Shown one piece after another: positions 1 through 11,445 of a DNA stretch of 64,000 nt. The stretch is taken from NCBI GenBank assembly GCA_963995505.1, contig OZ023187.1, forward strand, positions 1,805,501 through 1,869,500, written 5' to 3'. The position numbers and the translations under genes were made by a program. Within the stretch, counting starts at the first letter, position 1. Every line of letters begins with the position of its first letter. Source of the DNA: Hypericum androsaemum. Lineage: Eukaryota; Streptophyta; Magnoliopsida; Malpighiales; Hypericaceae. Below the pieces are notes generated by a model. That model worked only from the letters and a program-made list of their open reading frames with translations. It was not told the DNA's origin and did no database searches.

Positions 1-2420
1 CAACATCAATCGCCATCTTTATCTTGTCAGCATATCCAGTTCTGCTGATAGCCTCCTTAACGAGATCCAAACCTTCTTGAACACTGTCCACATACAATGA
101 ACATTGAATTTATACAAATTCGGAAATCCCAAACGATACAGATCATGCAATGTGCAGAATGTTTCAGGATGTATGCATGACAAAAAGCTTCTATGGTGAG
201 TTTACGCTGCCAACATTCTTACCTGTTGTCCGTTGAACAAAGATGTGATTATTGATTTGGAAAGTGGAAAAGCATGAGAACAGAAGAAAGAAAAAGATAT
301 CAAGTATTAGTTTAGCCAATTACCTTGAAATGTTTGGTGCAAATCCACCATCTTCCCCAACATTGCATCCATGTGCACCATATTTTTCTGTAATAACAGC
401 CTGTTCTATTTAATATATCAATCAAAATCGATTGAGAGAAGGAAATTTATTACCAAAAATGTTGAAAAAAAATCACCTGAACATATAAACAAAAGAGCTC
501 TTTCTTACAAAGAGTGAAAAAAGCTCCTGGTTTTGCACCAATTACCTCTCCTGAGCCAAGAACTAAAAGCTCTTTGACTTCCGGTTGATAGCGCATTTCA
601 CATTCATGATAACCCAGGGATGGAAACACAGCAGTTGGGACATATAGTATGAACATGATTACCTTAAGATGATGATAGGTCTCTGAGCCCATTTGTAATG
701 CCTCCTCAAATCTGCTGGCTCCAACTGGTACTATCATAATTTCCTATCAGCACATATAGAGCTTACAATAAGATGCAGGGTTGAATAGACCGTTGTCAGA
801 CAAAAGACTGTTTCTTAAGCAACTACCAAGGATATCATGAATGCAATTCTATCTCACATCCTGACTAGATGCAGCTGAAGATTATGAACCAGTCTTCTGC
901 CGAGCAGATTGAATGGGACATACGTAGGTGCAAAATGACTGAGCATGTTTTCTTTCTGGTTTTGCTCAGGTCGCGCATGAGCTGGCTTGAAGTATATCCA
1001 GACATGGACAATTTTTTGCTTAACATCGATATCCTCACAAGGCCAAGTCTTAAAGGAATGCTTCACACGAGCAACCCAATCAATCTAGGATCCAAAAGCT
1101 CTTAAATACCCGAGCATTAAAAGGGCAGGTCTCAACAGGTGATACCTGTATGGCTAAATTATTGCCAGCATGTTTCCCACCACTAATGACAGTAAAGGCA
1201 GGAACAGGAAGAGTTATCTCAGCTTTACCACAAAGATCAGAGATGTGTTTGTAAAGTGGAACCTGAAATGAATCGTTCCAAGTCAAACAACTTTGAACAT
1301 TCTTAACCCCATAGGAAGAAAAATAAATCAAAGAGAGTGAACTTGGCCATGCCTCTTTTTCGGCAGCTCCAGCTTTACACGCGGCGATGGACACAGCTAG
1401 GATTGCATTAGACCCGAGCTCACCCTGTAGACATTCTATTATAAGCACCACAAAACGTCTCACAGTCTCCATCTAATACAGAAGAACTGCATGGTCAACC
1501 AACTTGGCAAAGCAATACAATGCTAAAACGCCAGCAAGGACCATTCTATTTCCCATTGGTATAGACGAGGAGCACAATGCAGGGCAATACGCCCCCGCAC
1601 CTAACTGCGACAACTCCCTAGGGTCAAAAACTCGGGACCTCAATGCTCCCAGCACCTCAGCAACAACCGCAAAAAACTCTCACATTACATATCTACCATT
1701 CTCATCGATCCAAATTCAATTCTCAAAAACCGAAATCATCATCATCATAAGCCAAACCTAAACAAGGTGAAGACCGAATAGAAGAAAATAAACAAACAGA
1801 CAGACCTTCTTTTCGGTCTTGTCGAGGTCGATCATGGCCTGATCGATCTGCGACTGAAGAGTGGGGTCCATCCCGACAAGCGCCTCGGAGATCCTCTCAC
1901 TGACGTTCCTCACCGCCCTCATCACCCCGTTCCCCAGGTACACCCCCTTGTCCCCATCCCGCAGCTCCACCGCCTCATACCTAATCCGGAAAAAGAACAA
2001 CAACAAAAAAATCAAACAAAACGAAAAAAAGAAAGGAAAAAAATAGAAACTCCAAACTCCTAGGGGTTTACATGCCGGTGACGTCACCGCTGGGGACGGA
2101 GGCGCGGAAGACGCCCTTGTTGGTGAAGAGATCGACCTCGACGGTCGGAATCCCGCGGCTGTCGAGGATCTGCCTCGCCTTCACGCTCGTTATCGCCGCG
2201 GGGACGGCTTTCCTCATGTGGTTCGCCTGGTAGAAGCAGGAAAAAAAAACGGGAATAAACTGAATTAGCTAACGGCGTCAAGTAACGTGGGGAAGGAGGA
2301 GGGGGAGGCGGTTACGATGAAGAGGACGGGGTCGGAGGTTTTGGCGCGGACGGCGGCGTTGACGGCGTCCTCGAGCTTCCGGGAGAGCATGTGCCTGTCT
2401 AGGTACTCCTGCACCGACAT
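1..2420 (-). CDS. ENO3: ENO3-like cytosolic enolase, 5' part (cut by window edge)
   Basis: Enolases interconvert 2-phosphoglycerate and phosphoenolpyruvate in glycolysis. Eight exons can be joined in one frame on the minus strand: 2316-2420, 2072-2226, 1806-1980, 1353-1424, 1146-1262, 663-743, 324-400 and <1-83, about 288 codons; the C-terminal third lies off the left edge. The start [19 protein letters not shown] is the N-terminal extension typical of plant ENO3 rather than the main enolase (ENO2). Recognisable stretches are [55 protein letters not shown] and [13 protein letters not shown]. Active-site loops differ from canonical enolase: SGDVTG where SGASTG is usual, and GGKHAGN where GGSHAGN is usual. 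The intron after 1353 uses a GC donor (GAG|GCATGG). Product identity is firm; catalytic competence is open. Confidence 0.93.
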
Positions 2421-3351
2421 TTCTTTCTCTCTCTTCTCCTTTCTGTCTAGCTCTCCGGCGTCGGTTTGGTGTTTCTTGCTCCGTTGGCTTCCTTCTTCTT
2501 TCTCGGTACCCAGTCCAGCTTCCTGGTTCCGCTTTTCGCTACCCCAGCCAGTGTAAGCTAGCTTTTTTTCCTATACAACACCGTATTCGTATTTATTAAC
2601 GGTTTCATTCAGTTTCGAGTTAATTTAAAACTTTACCGACAAGTACTTGGATCAATTGGTGAGGGAGTTGTTCTAGCTTAACCAAGGTCTTGGCTTCGAT
2701 TTCTTGAGAACGCAGCAGTGTTAAATACTTGTTGGGAGAGTTTTGCCACTTTTCAAAGTCCTACCCAGCTTGAACTTAGATTAATCGGTCCAGTAGGCCG
2801 GATATCAAGTGGTTCTAAACTAAAAAAAATTAATTAAAATTTTTGAATGGTGATAAGTTGTGGGGCAAATTCTGACAAATATAGTTCGAATTAGGATAAA
2901 TTCAAAATCATGAAAATTACAATTTTTTTTAATGCATTCAAAGACGAATTCGAATATGAATTCAGATTTATATGAGGTGGTTCATATTGAATTGAATTTC
3001 TGATGAATTAAATCAGAATCGAGATTCATAATTACGGTTGTCCCTAACTAGTCGAGTTTGTTTGTGTTTCACTAGTTGAGGTAGGGCTGTAGGGGTTATT
3101 TTTGAATTCGTCGAGGTCGAATTATAAAAATTACAATTCGTATTAGATTCGTCAATACTGAATTCATCAGATTTATATTAGTCATTTTGAATCTGAATTA
3201 AATTTCGACGAGTAGGAGACACCAGATACGCTGCCGTGGAAGAGTATGAATCCATTCTATTACGTGACAACAGTTGGCTACCCTTGTAATATTGCATAAA
3301 TTTAGGGCATAAGGAGTACATGATCAATCCAGGACAACATTTTCCCCACCT
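2421..3351. other. Intergenic spacer: ENO3 5' flank and ceramidase 3' flank
   Basis: About 930 bases between the enolase start codon and the ceramidase stop; both genes read leftwards. Just upstream of the enolase ATG is a purine-rich stretch on the minus strand that probably is the 5' UTR. The rest is AT-rich with scattered short repeats of the gaattc/aattcg type. I see no reading frame of note and no bounded transposon. Confidence 0.6.
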
Positions 3352-6300
3352 CTATACTACAACAAAGGCACTAGATGAGCCCGTAAAGTGGCGGATTGAT
3401 CCGAGGAGGCTCTTCGCTGCACCGAAATGTCTAATCCGGTACACGCCGGGGGTGGCGGACTGCGGGATCCTCCACAGTATCGTCGCCTGACTGTGCGTGC
3501 TCAGCTTCGAAGGTCTCGACCACATGAATCGGAGGCAAAAATCATCGTCGTCGTAAGCTGGGACCCACGTATCCTTCTCTTGGAGGATCTCGACGAGGGC
3601 AAACGTGCCTTCGGTCATAAGGTCGTTCCTGGGGCATGCGGACCAGAAGACAACTGTTACATTGCCGCCTCGCTTGAATGTGGCATTCCTGGGGACATCA
3701 GAGCTGCAATCACCGAAATTCGCACCGGGAGGCGTAGCATCCATCACAACTGGGGGGAGGAGGCCTATTTGCCTATCCAATAGATCGGGAGGTGATGGAC
3801 CAGGCCCAGTAGGTTGACCGCGAAGTAGAGCGCTGGCAAGTTTTTTGAACTCCTGAATGTACCCGCTCAATGTATGCGGACCAAACAATGTGGACGCTCC
3901 CTGCATGATTAATTAGTGTCAACATGATAACCCGTTTCCACAAGTAGAAAACCAGCCAATGAAATTAGCAACCAAATAAGGTTAGCCCTTTTCGATCCGT
4001 AGAGAAAGCCAACTACGGCGGTAAGCAGCGTCCTGAACTATTGATATACGTGATGGATTACCGACCTCATATCTCTGGACTTCGTACTCTTCAAAGGTCG
4101 TGATGTATTGAGAATAAGTATTGCTCAACCCAGCAATGACTACATGAACATTACTACTGAACTCTTTACTACCAGGACTTGTAAGCACTGTCCTAATGGC
4201 ATCTCGGAGGCGCCTTCCAGCCATTGTCGTAAACTCTGTTTGAGGCGGAGAAAAAATTAGGTACACAAAGGAAAATTCCATGCCACCCACACTGTTATCT
4301 TTTTCTGTGTGCTGGGGCCAACGTAACTTGTCTGTGAGGTTTAGCTTTTGGTGGAACAAAGAAACACGGAAAAAGTAACAATTACCTCCAGGAACACAGA
4401 GAATGACAAGCTGGCCAACTCGAAGAATCTGGATTGGAAGGACCGAAGGCTGCGGGAATCCATGAGGAACGAAATTCAGACAGTAGTCACTCTTATATGC
4501 TTATTTTCAAGTATCTTAATCCCAGAATTCAGATAGATCAGCATATAATCATTCAAATCAGATGTGTGTAAGCAAAATGCAACTTACTGCCCAATCATAT
4601 GGCTGCTTCATTTCACCAGTATCGAGCAAGATGGGTTTTGGCTTCTGACAATCAACCTGTTCCTGCCCTGGTGTCTTCAGCACGTTTCGGACCAGCCTCC
4701 AGAAGGCATTTCCCTATCAACGCACAGAAAAGAACATCACTGAAAAACATTCAGAAAAATTGCAGACACCATGAGGCATATAGATCACGATTGATTACCG
4801 AGTCATCCCCTTGCTTGAAATCAAAAGCTCCAGGTCCATCTGTTGTTCCAGCTGCAAATGCAAAACCCATTGCAGCCGGACATGTTTTCACTTCCTCGGT
4901 ACCTCCCCCCTGTTTAAAAACGGAAACTTCCAGCTGAGAGAAGTCAATGTAGGTGTGCCGGGAATCCACCTTTCCAGTTATCTGCTCAGATGCTGTGTTG
5001 AAAAGGTCAACAGCTTTTCTGAATTGCCTCTCCCCAATGATACGTGTGCTTTCAAACTCATCAACCCTGTTTGGTAGCATACGGGATTCAACATTTCAGG
5101 CTTAAAAGAGATAACATAAATGTTCGCCAGCATTATAAAAAGCAAGAGAGCACATTCGTACCCTGGTCCTCGGCCATAACATAACTCATTCTTTCCACCA
5201 CAGGTACTGTGATTGAACTCACAAGGGCGACCGCTATCTATGCAAAAAGCTCCGAGGGTATTGGGGCTAACATCACCACAATTTGACTGACAAAATGCAG
5301 ATACAAATCCCGGTTTGTCAGCCTGCCTGAGAACACTCCTTACACGTCTTGCAACACTCAGAATCCTAGTTGCGGGTTTGCCAGGAGGTGATTGGAAGGA
5401 CGCAGCAAGCTCCAATAGCTCGTGATCTTAAAGCATGGTGATCAAAAAGTTAGTAGAAAGGATCCAAATGGTGAAGTACTCCATCTGTTACTAAAGTTAG
5501 CACTTACGGTTATCTCGCTGGTTTGGTATTATGCTTGAGACCCTCCGAGGTACTCTCGCAGTAGTACTGTGATCCGATGATGATTCTCCAGGTTTCTGCT
5601 CAAACCAGTCCTCCATAAATCTTGCAGCAGCACCTTTGTTATCTCCACTTATCAAGCCATTTGTGCGGCTCATGGAAGTTCCATGAGTAGCAAACCAATT
5701 GAAACTACCAACTGGACCCCACTCATCGTCCACAAATTTTAAGAGGGTCATCTCTTTATCAACATCATACTTGTATTTGCTGCGTTCTTCTGCAGGATTA
5801 TTAAGATACGCACTAGGACTACGATTTACACCAGCATCTAGGACCTCGCCTGCCAACAATAAGCCCAATATTTAACAAGGTTCCCAGAAGCACGATATCA
5901 TGCATCTCACAGCAGGAGTTTTAAATCAAAGAAGAGATTGTAGTTGAACCATCTCCCTCACCTTTGTTCACGAAGATTGACCCTGGGCGGAGATTTTCAT
6001 GAGCTACAATAATACTTTGCTCTATCCCGTTCACTAGAGCATCAAACGATTGGCGAACGAATCCCAGAGATGTCACGATATACACAACATATTGGAGGTA
6101 GCCCCCTGGACCAGCATGGGTATGAATTCCGCTGATACCAACATTCTTTTCAGTGTACAGGTCTCCATATCTGCCAATTTAAACACGAATGTCAGTGATC
6201 ACCATAAACCAATATGAAAGATATGCAAGTCGACACCGGTTAGAACAACATGGAAAGGAAATAGCTACCTCGCTTTCAACCGCTCAAGGACTTTAAGCGT

Positions 6301-6594
6301 CACGAGCTGAGAAGCCATACAAGCATCCAAATTCACGAACACCACACGACCACCCTGCGGCTCAGCCACGATAAACGCGCGGGACCTCAACCTGAAGTGT
6401 ACCCCGGAAGCGATCTGCTCGGTGTTGGCATAACCCATCATGTTAACATCAGCCGCGGGTCCCGTGATGTCATAGCTACCGAGCCCGATCAAGTACTTGG
6501 AACCACCAGACAAGGCTACTCCCCCATTCAACAACAAGAACACCACACAAACCCACAAGCTCGAACCCGCCCGCGGCGAGAACGACACCTCCAT
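3352..6594 (-). CDS. NCER: Neutral ceramidase (complete, nine exons)
   Basis: Neutral ceramidases hydrolyse ceramide to a sphingoid base and a fatty acid; plant members have a signal peptide and act on secretory or plasma membranes. Exons: 6269-6594, 5962-6170, 5508-5849, 5162-5426, 4799-5066, 4588-4713, 4386-4449, 4066-4235 and 3352-3900. Together they make 2,319 nt, 772 residues, the usual family length. A hydrophobic N-terminus (WVCVVFLLL) precedes YLIGLGSYDITGPAADV. HTHAGPGG in exon 2 belongs to the metal site. The hexapeptide GDVSPN with the nucleophilic serine (near residue 346) is intact in exon 4. WFATHGTSMSRTN and FMEDWF follow the family. The C-terminal exon carries the Ig-like domain (FVVV end). 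An in-frame ATG at 6678 would add 28 residues; I chose 6594 because it directly precedes the signal peptide. The donor after exon 8 (GAG|GTCGGT) is weak but is the one that keeps the conserved frame. Confidence 0.95.
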
Positions 6595-7844
6595 CTCCCT
6601 CCCTACGGATTCTACCAAATGCTCAGCCTCTACCTTCTCATGCCTTGAAACTACGCCACCTCCTAGCTGCTGGGTCAACGATGTGACAAATTAGTGTCAT
6701 CCAAAGGCAAGTTTCACACACAATTCAACGATTCCAAGAGATTTCCTCAAAAGGGTTTCTTAAACAGAGGTCTACGCCTATACTTGAACTATAATTTCTC
6801 CTCCCGGAGACAAAAAGATCGATACTTTACAGAAATTCAAAGGAAAGAATACTGTTTCTTAAAAAAAAGAATTAACATAGAGACAATACATGGAAGTGAA
6901 GCTGGAAGCCAAGTAATGAGAGGAACTTGCCTGGTCGAAGGAACCCTGTTGGATTTAATTCTCGGAGAAGGCTTGCTAATTTTGGTTTTTTTTAAGAGAG
7001 AGAGAGGTTGGGGAATTTAAGGAAGTGGGAATGTAGGAAAAGGGAGGGTACAAGAGGAAAATAAGTTGCTAGTTAGCCAACTGCTGGTCTTTTATTTATA
7101 CAAATGGGAGGGTCAAACCAAAAAATAAATGTTTTATAAATTATAATATATACGATCATTCCCTCTCAATATCCATTTTGGTAACCCAGCTTCCATCCGA
7201 TCGTAAATTTAAGTCTCATGAATGTAAAAATTATTATTGAGAGAATTATTTTCTATATAAGATGAGATAATATTTAATCTAAATATCAAAATTTTAACCA
7301 AAATAAATCTCCTAGGACTTCTTCATTTATTACTCTATTGTCTTTATCCAGTAAATACAATACATTTTTTTGGTAAAGGGACATGTATTGTCTTTATTCA
7401 GTAAATACAATAGAATTATACATATAGAGGAAATGAAAAATAAAATATCGTGTCGAAACACTTGAATTTTGGATATTTTCTATGTAGATGAATTTAAATT
7501 TACGTCTATTTCATTAACAGCGACAAATTTCTCTTGATTCATTCAAAATTTAAAGGATTTGTATCTTCTCAACTTTTTTTGGCATATTCTACATGTTATC
7601 CAGATATCAACTGGACCAACTAATACAAATTTGAGTCAGATATGATTTTTGAAATATAGTAAAATTTCTTCACTAAGTATTTAACATTTTTTTAAGGCAA
7701 AAAATAATATTGTTAAATACTTGGTAAAAATTTTTAGTTAAATTAAATATTTATCAATAAATAATTGGGTAATTGTATCACTGCAAATTTAATTTGATTT
7801 AAATTTTAAACAGCTTTGCACAATTTGTGGTACGAAAATGGAAA
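6595..7844. other. Ceramidase 5' flank
   Basis: Sequence upstream of the ceramidase start. Bases 6960-7080 are rich in GA on the plus strand, a likely 5' UTR or core promoter of the minus-strand gene. A 30-base unit with the core tattgtctttat and cagtaaatacaata occurs twice as a direct repeat (about 7336-7366 and 7384-7414). Beyond that it is AT-rich with no convincing gene. Confidence 0.55.
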
Positions 7845-9015
7845 GAGATAATTACATACAGGACTCCAGGGTTTAGTCAAATAGACTCTGAGAACTTTAT
7901 GATTTCCCTATTAATTGCTGAGCTCCTGTAGTTTGGCTACTATTATACATTCCGGTTCCTGTAGCCGGAATCGGCGATTTTTCCGGCGAACTCCCCACCT
8001 GAAATGTCTAAAATACCCCTGAAAAATAAAAACTGTATGATTCCTTGGTTTTATTATAGTGGATTCTCTTGGTCATCGAATTTGACCTCGAGAGTTTGAT
8101 TGAAGTGGATTCCTTGGTTTCAAAGATTTAAATTAAATAGAACAGTGTTCATCGACAAGTCTTATTCAACCGTACCCAGAAATAGCTTTTAGTTCCATCT
8201 CAGATATGGGTTTTAGATATGAGTTTGATTGAAGTGGATTCCTTGGTTTCAAAAATGGAACTAACGAACCCCAGCGATCTGGGTTCTCAGACGAATCGCG
8301 CTGCTTCTCCTTCCTTCAAAAATGACTCCATCTAGGTCGTGCAAGAGGCGGCTGACCCACTAGTCCACAGCGATTTGGAGGAGGCACGAGGGCTTCCTTT
8401 TCTCTTCGGCAGCTTGAACTTGTCTTTATGAAATGGTCTCTAAAGAGGGTTAATTGTTTAGTTTATTGGGATCGATTGCTTTCCGGTCAGCGGCGTCCCG
8501 AGCCCTGACTATTTCGTCGGTCCAACGCCGTATCAATTCAAGTTCGACCGGCTTGGTGTTAGGGTTCCAACGCTTCTCATATCCCCTTGAATAAAGCTTG
8601 GGACGGTGGTTAACGGGCCATCAGGGCCAAAACCACATCGGGGTGTGAGCATTCCTCAGTTGCGGCCACCATCAGGGCCTTCGATTTGGTCTTTGTTTCT
8701 TGCTTGGTCTGTGACAATTAGTTAATTTGTTGGTGTTATGATTTGATTTCACTTGATGACATCTTTGAAAAAAATTATGGATTTCTTGGGAAACGGCGAG
8801 TCAAAGTTCGCCAGAGACTAATGATTTTTTTTTATTTTTAGGGGCATTTTAGACATTTCAGGTGGGGAATTCGCCGGAAAAATTACCAATTCTGGCTACA
8901 GGGACCGGAATGTATAATAGTAGCCAAACTACAGGGGCTCAGCAATTAGTAGGAAAATTACATGGTCCTCAGAGTCTATTTGACTATACTCTCGGGTCCT
9001 GTATGTAATTATCTC
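7845..9015. mobile_element. Mutator-like element (Pack-MULE) with phospholipase C fragment
   Basis: A 1,171-bp element with terminal inverted repeats of about 185 bp (7845-8032 and 8826-9015) that begin GAGATAATTACATACAGGA and match with few differences. It is flanked by a perfect 9-bp target duplication AAATGGAAA (7836-7844 and 9016-9024), the hallmark of the Mutator superfamily. No transposase is present, so it is non-autonomous. The interior holds gene-like sequence, including a stretch at 8498-8640 resembling plant non-specific phospholipase C. A 24-base unit (gtttgattgaagtggattcc) is duplicated at about 8094 and 8223. Confidence 0.93.
8498..8640 (+). pseudogene. Captured non-specific phospholipase C (NPC) fragment
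   Basis: Plus-strand translation gives [14 protein letters not shown], then [16 protein letters not shown], a stop where the family has Trp, then GTVVNGPSGPKPH. This order ([24 protein letters not shown]...GTV...GP.GP.P) is the C-terminal catalytic region of plant NPC enzymes, which release diacylglycerol from phospholipids. Only about 45 codons are recognisable and a stop interrupts them, so this is a transduplicated fragment inside the MULE, not a working gene. The family assignment rests on memory of the motif and would need a protein search. Confidence 0.7.
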
Positions 9016-9024
9016 AAATGGAAA

Positions 9025-10109
9025 TGGTAGACCGTAGACACGTGCTTTGTATTGGCGGGGAAGCGAAGGGAAGTTATTACATAGACTGTCCGTCCGTCCC
9101 TCTTCAGTGCGGTAGTGGTTGGGTTAGTTGCGTCCCCCCAACGCTGTTTATTTATTACAAAGGAGCATTCGATTTGGTTGCCACGCCACGGTTTGCAAAA
9201 TTGATCGGCAAAAATAAAACAGTGAGTAAAATTAGTACGTTACGTTGATTGGTTAGTTTCGAAATTTCCCAATTAATTTAGAGATTTTAGATTCTTTTTA
9301 ATATCTTATCTGGCCACTGCTTAAATCAACTAATACAAATTTGAGTTGGGTAAACTTTTGACAGTTAAGCTAACCGACAAATATTTAACCCTTCTACATA
9401 ATCAAAACTTACTAATTTAACTAGAGTAACTCTTTCACTTGAGCTAAGTGCATATGGCCAAAGATTTTAGATTCCATTAGGAGAAAGTGAAGGAAATAAT
9501 GCTTTTATAAGTAAAATATTATCACTCTTCAAAAAAACCCAAAATTAATTACATCATCGATATCAAAAATATATCACCCTAGATATCAAATAACGCATAA
9601 AAAAAATAACCCATGATGTACGCTATCTAAATGCAAAAAATCACCAAAAGTAAATCTGAATCGAAGTGCCTCAATGACATGCCTAGAGGCTAGAGGAACC
9701 TAATTTACACCAAGGCAGGGCAAACCTCATCTAATCTATCCGACAAGAACACCTAAATTAATGAGGATCAAAAGAAATATATCAGACGGACCCTCTCGCC
9801 GCATTCTTAATCTTTTGGATGATGGAAGAGACGTCTTCTTCCTATGATATTCTCATTAAAATTGCCAACCGACATACCTTAGTCGAAAGCTCCACTTTTA
9901 TAGATTCATCTTGCTTCTTCATGTTGGCTAAGAGCGAGCAAAGGTAATTTACATGAGCCTTCTTATATAAATATCAATAAGTAATTAGATAATTTATATA
10001 TTGTTGTTTTAATTTAACTAAAAAATTTAATTTTTAATTTTAAAAATACATTAGTGTCAAAAACTTGTTTGAATGTTAAAAGACAACTCAATCTTATTCC
10101 AAGAGATAA
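9025..10109. other. AT-rich intergenic spacer
   Basis: From the MULE to the TRIM element. An open frame at 9018-9248 starts inside the target duplication and matches nothing I know. Around 9640-9960 the composition is less AT-rich and a short minus-strand frame can be read, but it is broken and unrecognised. I see no bounded element. Confidence 0.5.
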
Positions 10110-10114
10110 CTTAC

Positions 10115-10458
10115 TGTTAGAATCTCCATATCCAACCCAAAACCTTAAAACAATGGGTTGGTGGATTTTCTACACTTATAAACTTGTCCCCCACTCGTGT
10201 TTTAACCGATGTAGGATTCTCAACACGCCCCCTCAAACGAGATCCACCTCGGGTCAAAATTTGCATAGGCTCCACTGCCTCATGTGCCATCAATTGGGGT
10301 TCATGTGAGCACAACAATGGGCACGGGATCAACCCGCTCTGATATCATGTTAGAATCTTCATATCCAACCCAAAACCTTAAGGTAATGGGTTGGTGGATT
10401 TTCTACACTTATAAACTTGTCCTCCACTCGTGTTTTAACCGATGTAAGGTTCTCAACA
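10115..10458 (-). mobile_element. TRIM (terminal-repeat retrotransposon in miniature), complete
   Basis: Two direct terminal repeats of 111 bp (10115-10225 and 10348-10458), each starting TGTTAGAATC and ending CTCAACA on the plus strand, enclose only 122 bp. A 5-bp target duplication CTTAC sits at 10110-10114 and 10459-10463. On the minus strand the inner end of the right LTR is followed at once by TGATATCAGAGC (10336-10347), one base off the usual initiator-tRNA-Met primer binding site TGGTATCAGAGC. The inner end of the left LTR is preceded by the purine tract GTTTGAGGGGGCG (10226-10238). So the element reads leftwards, has no coding capacity and must have been mobilised in trans. Confidence 0.95.
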
Positions 10459-10463
10459 CTTAC

Positions 10464-10968
10464 AACTGTTTATATACAAGTCTGTATCATCTGAGTATTT
10501 ATCTAAGCATTAATCATATATTGGCTGAGATCTAGGAGCAACGGCTAGAACCTTTGCGAGAGACGAAGAGTTGCTACAATAACTTCAAAGGTGATTGACT
10601 CGAGAGAATTAGAGTCCCAGTGCACAAACTTAATTACATGGTGGTTGACCAATCACCAGAGTATGAGAGACCAATGATTGGACATGATTAGAAGTAGCAG
10701 AGATCGAAGAGAATTCTGCAGATGTTCTGCAATATAGAACATCTGCAAAATTCTGCAGACTTCACTTGTAGGTTGCTGCAACAATACCAGCAGCTCCAAT
10801 GGGTTCTTTCCTTCAACATTGAAGAATATTTTTTTTTGAAAATATTATTTGAAGAATTTTACTATCATTCAAATGTCAACTAGCTAAATTAAATTTTATT
10901 CGTGGTTTTCAAAGTAATGATCGTATGGTCAATATTCACTTATAGTTGGACCGATGAGTTCACACTTT
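10464..10968. other. Spacer between TRIM and copia nest, with a hairpin
   Basis: No gene seen. It holds a perfect 12-base inverted repeat, TGCAGATGTTCT at 10717-10728 and AGAACATCTGCA at 10736-10747, separated by 7 bases. Confidence 0.5.
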
Positions 10969-10973
10969 GTTTG

Positions 10974-11432
10974 TGTTGGGTTTACCACCCATAATCCAAC
11001 AATGATGGCAGGCCCATATCATGCATAACCCATCATCTTCTTCAAGTGGCAATAGTTGCCACATCCTCCTTGCCACATGGAAGATAGCCATCACTTTGGT
11101 GATGACATGGAAGGAGATATTTCTCCTTTATAAGGTGAAGAAGTGGTGATAAGTTCACCACGTGAACAGCCCACACATAAAAATGGTAAAAAAATTACGT
11201 TTTGATCTCTGAGTTCTCGATTCGACTCTGAGGCAGATAAAGTCGTGGAAATTATTCTCAACTCCGATATACAGTGAGCAAGAACCGACCAGTGACAAGA
11301 ACTCCGTTATGATCCTTGAGGAGATCACACTTCGAGAGATAAGTATATTTACGTTATTAATGAATTTGTTTCATTAATTAATTTTATGATTTCTTGATTA
11401 TAGTATGCTAATTTACTATATAGAAATCATCA
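10974..11432 (+). repeat. Copia A 5' LTR
   Basis: 459 bp, TG...CA ends, followed by one T and then the primer binding site TGGTATCAGAGC at 11434-11445. It pairs with 32965-33423, which has the same length. Confidence 0.95.
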
Positions 11433-11445
11433 TTGGTATCAGAGC

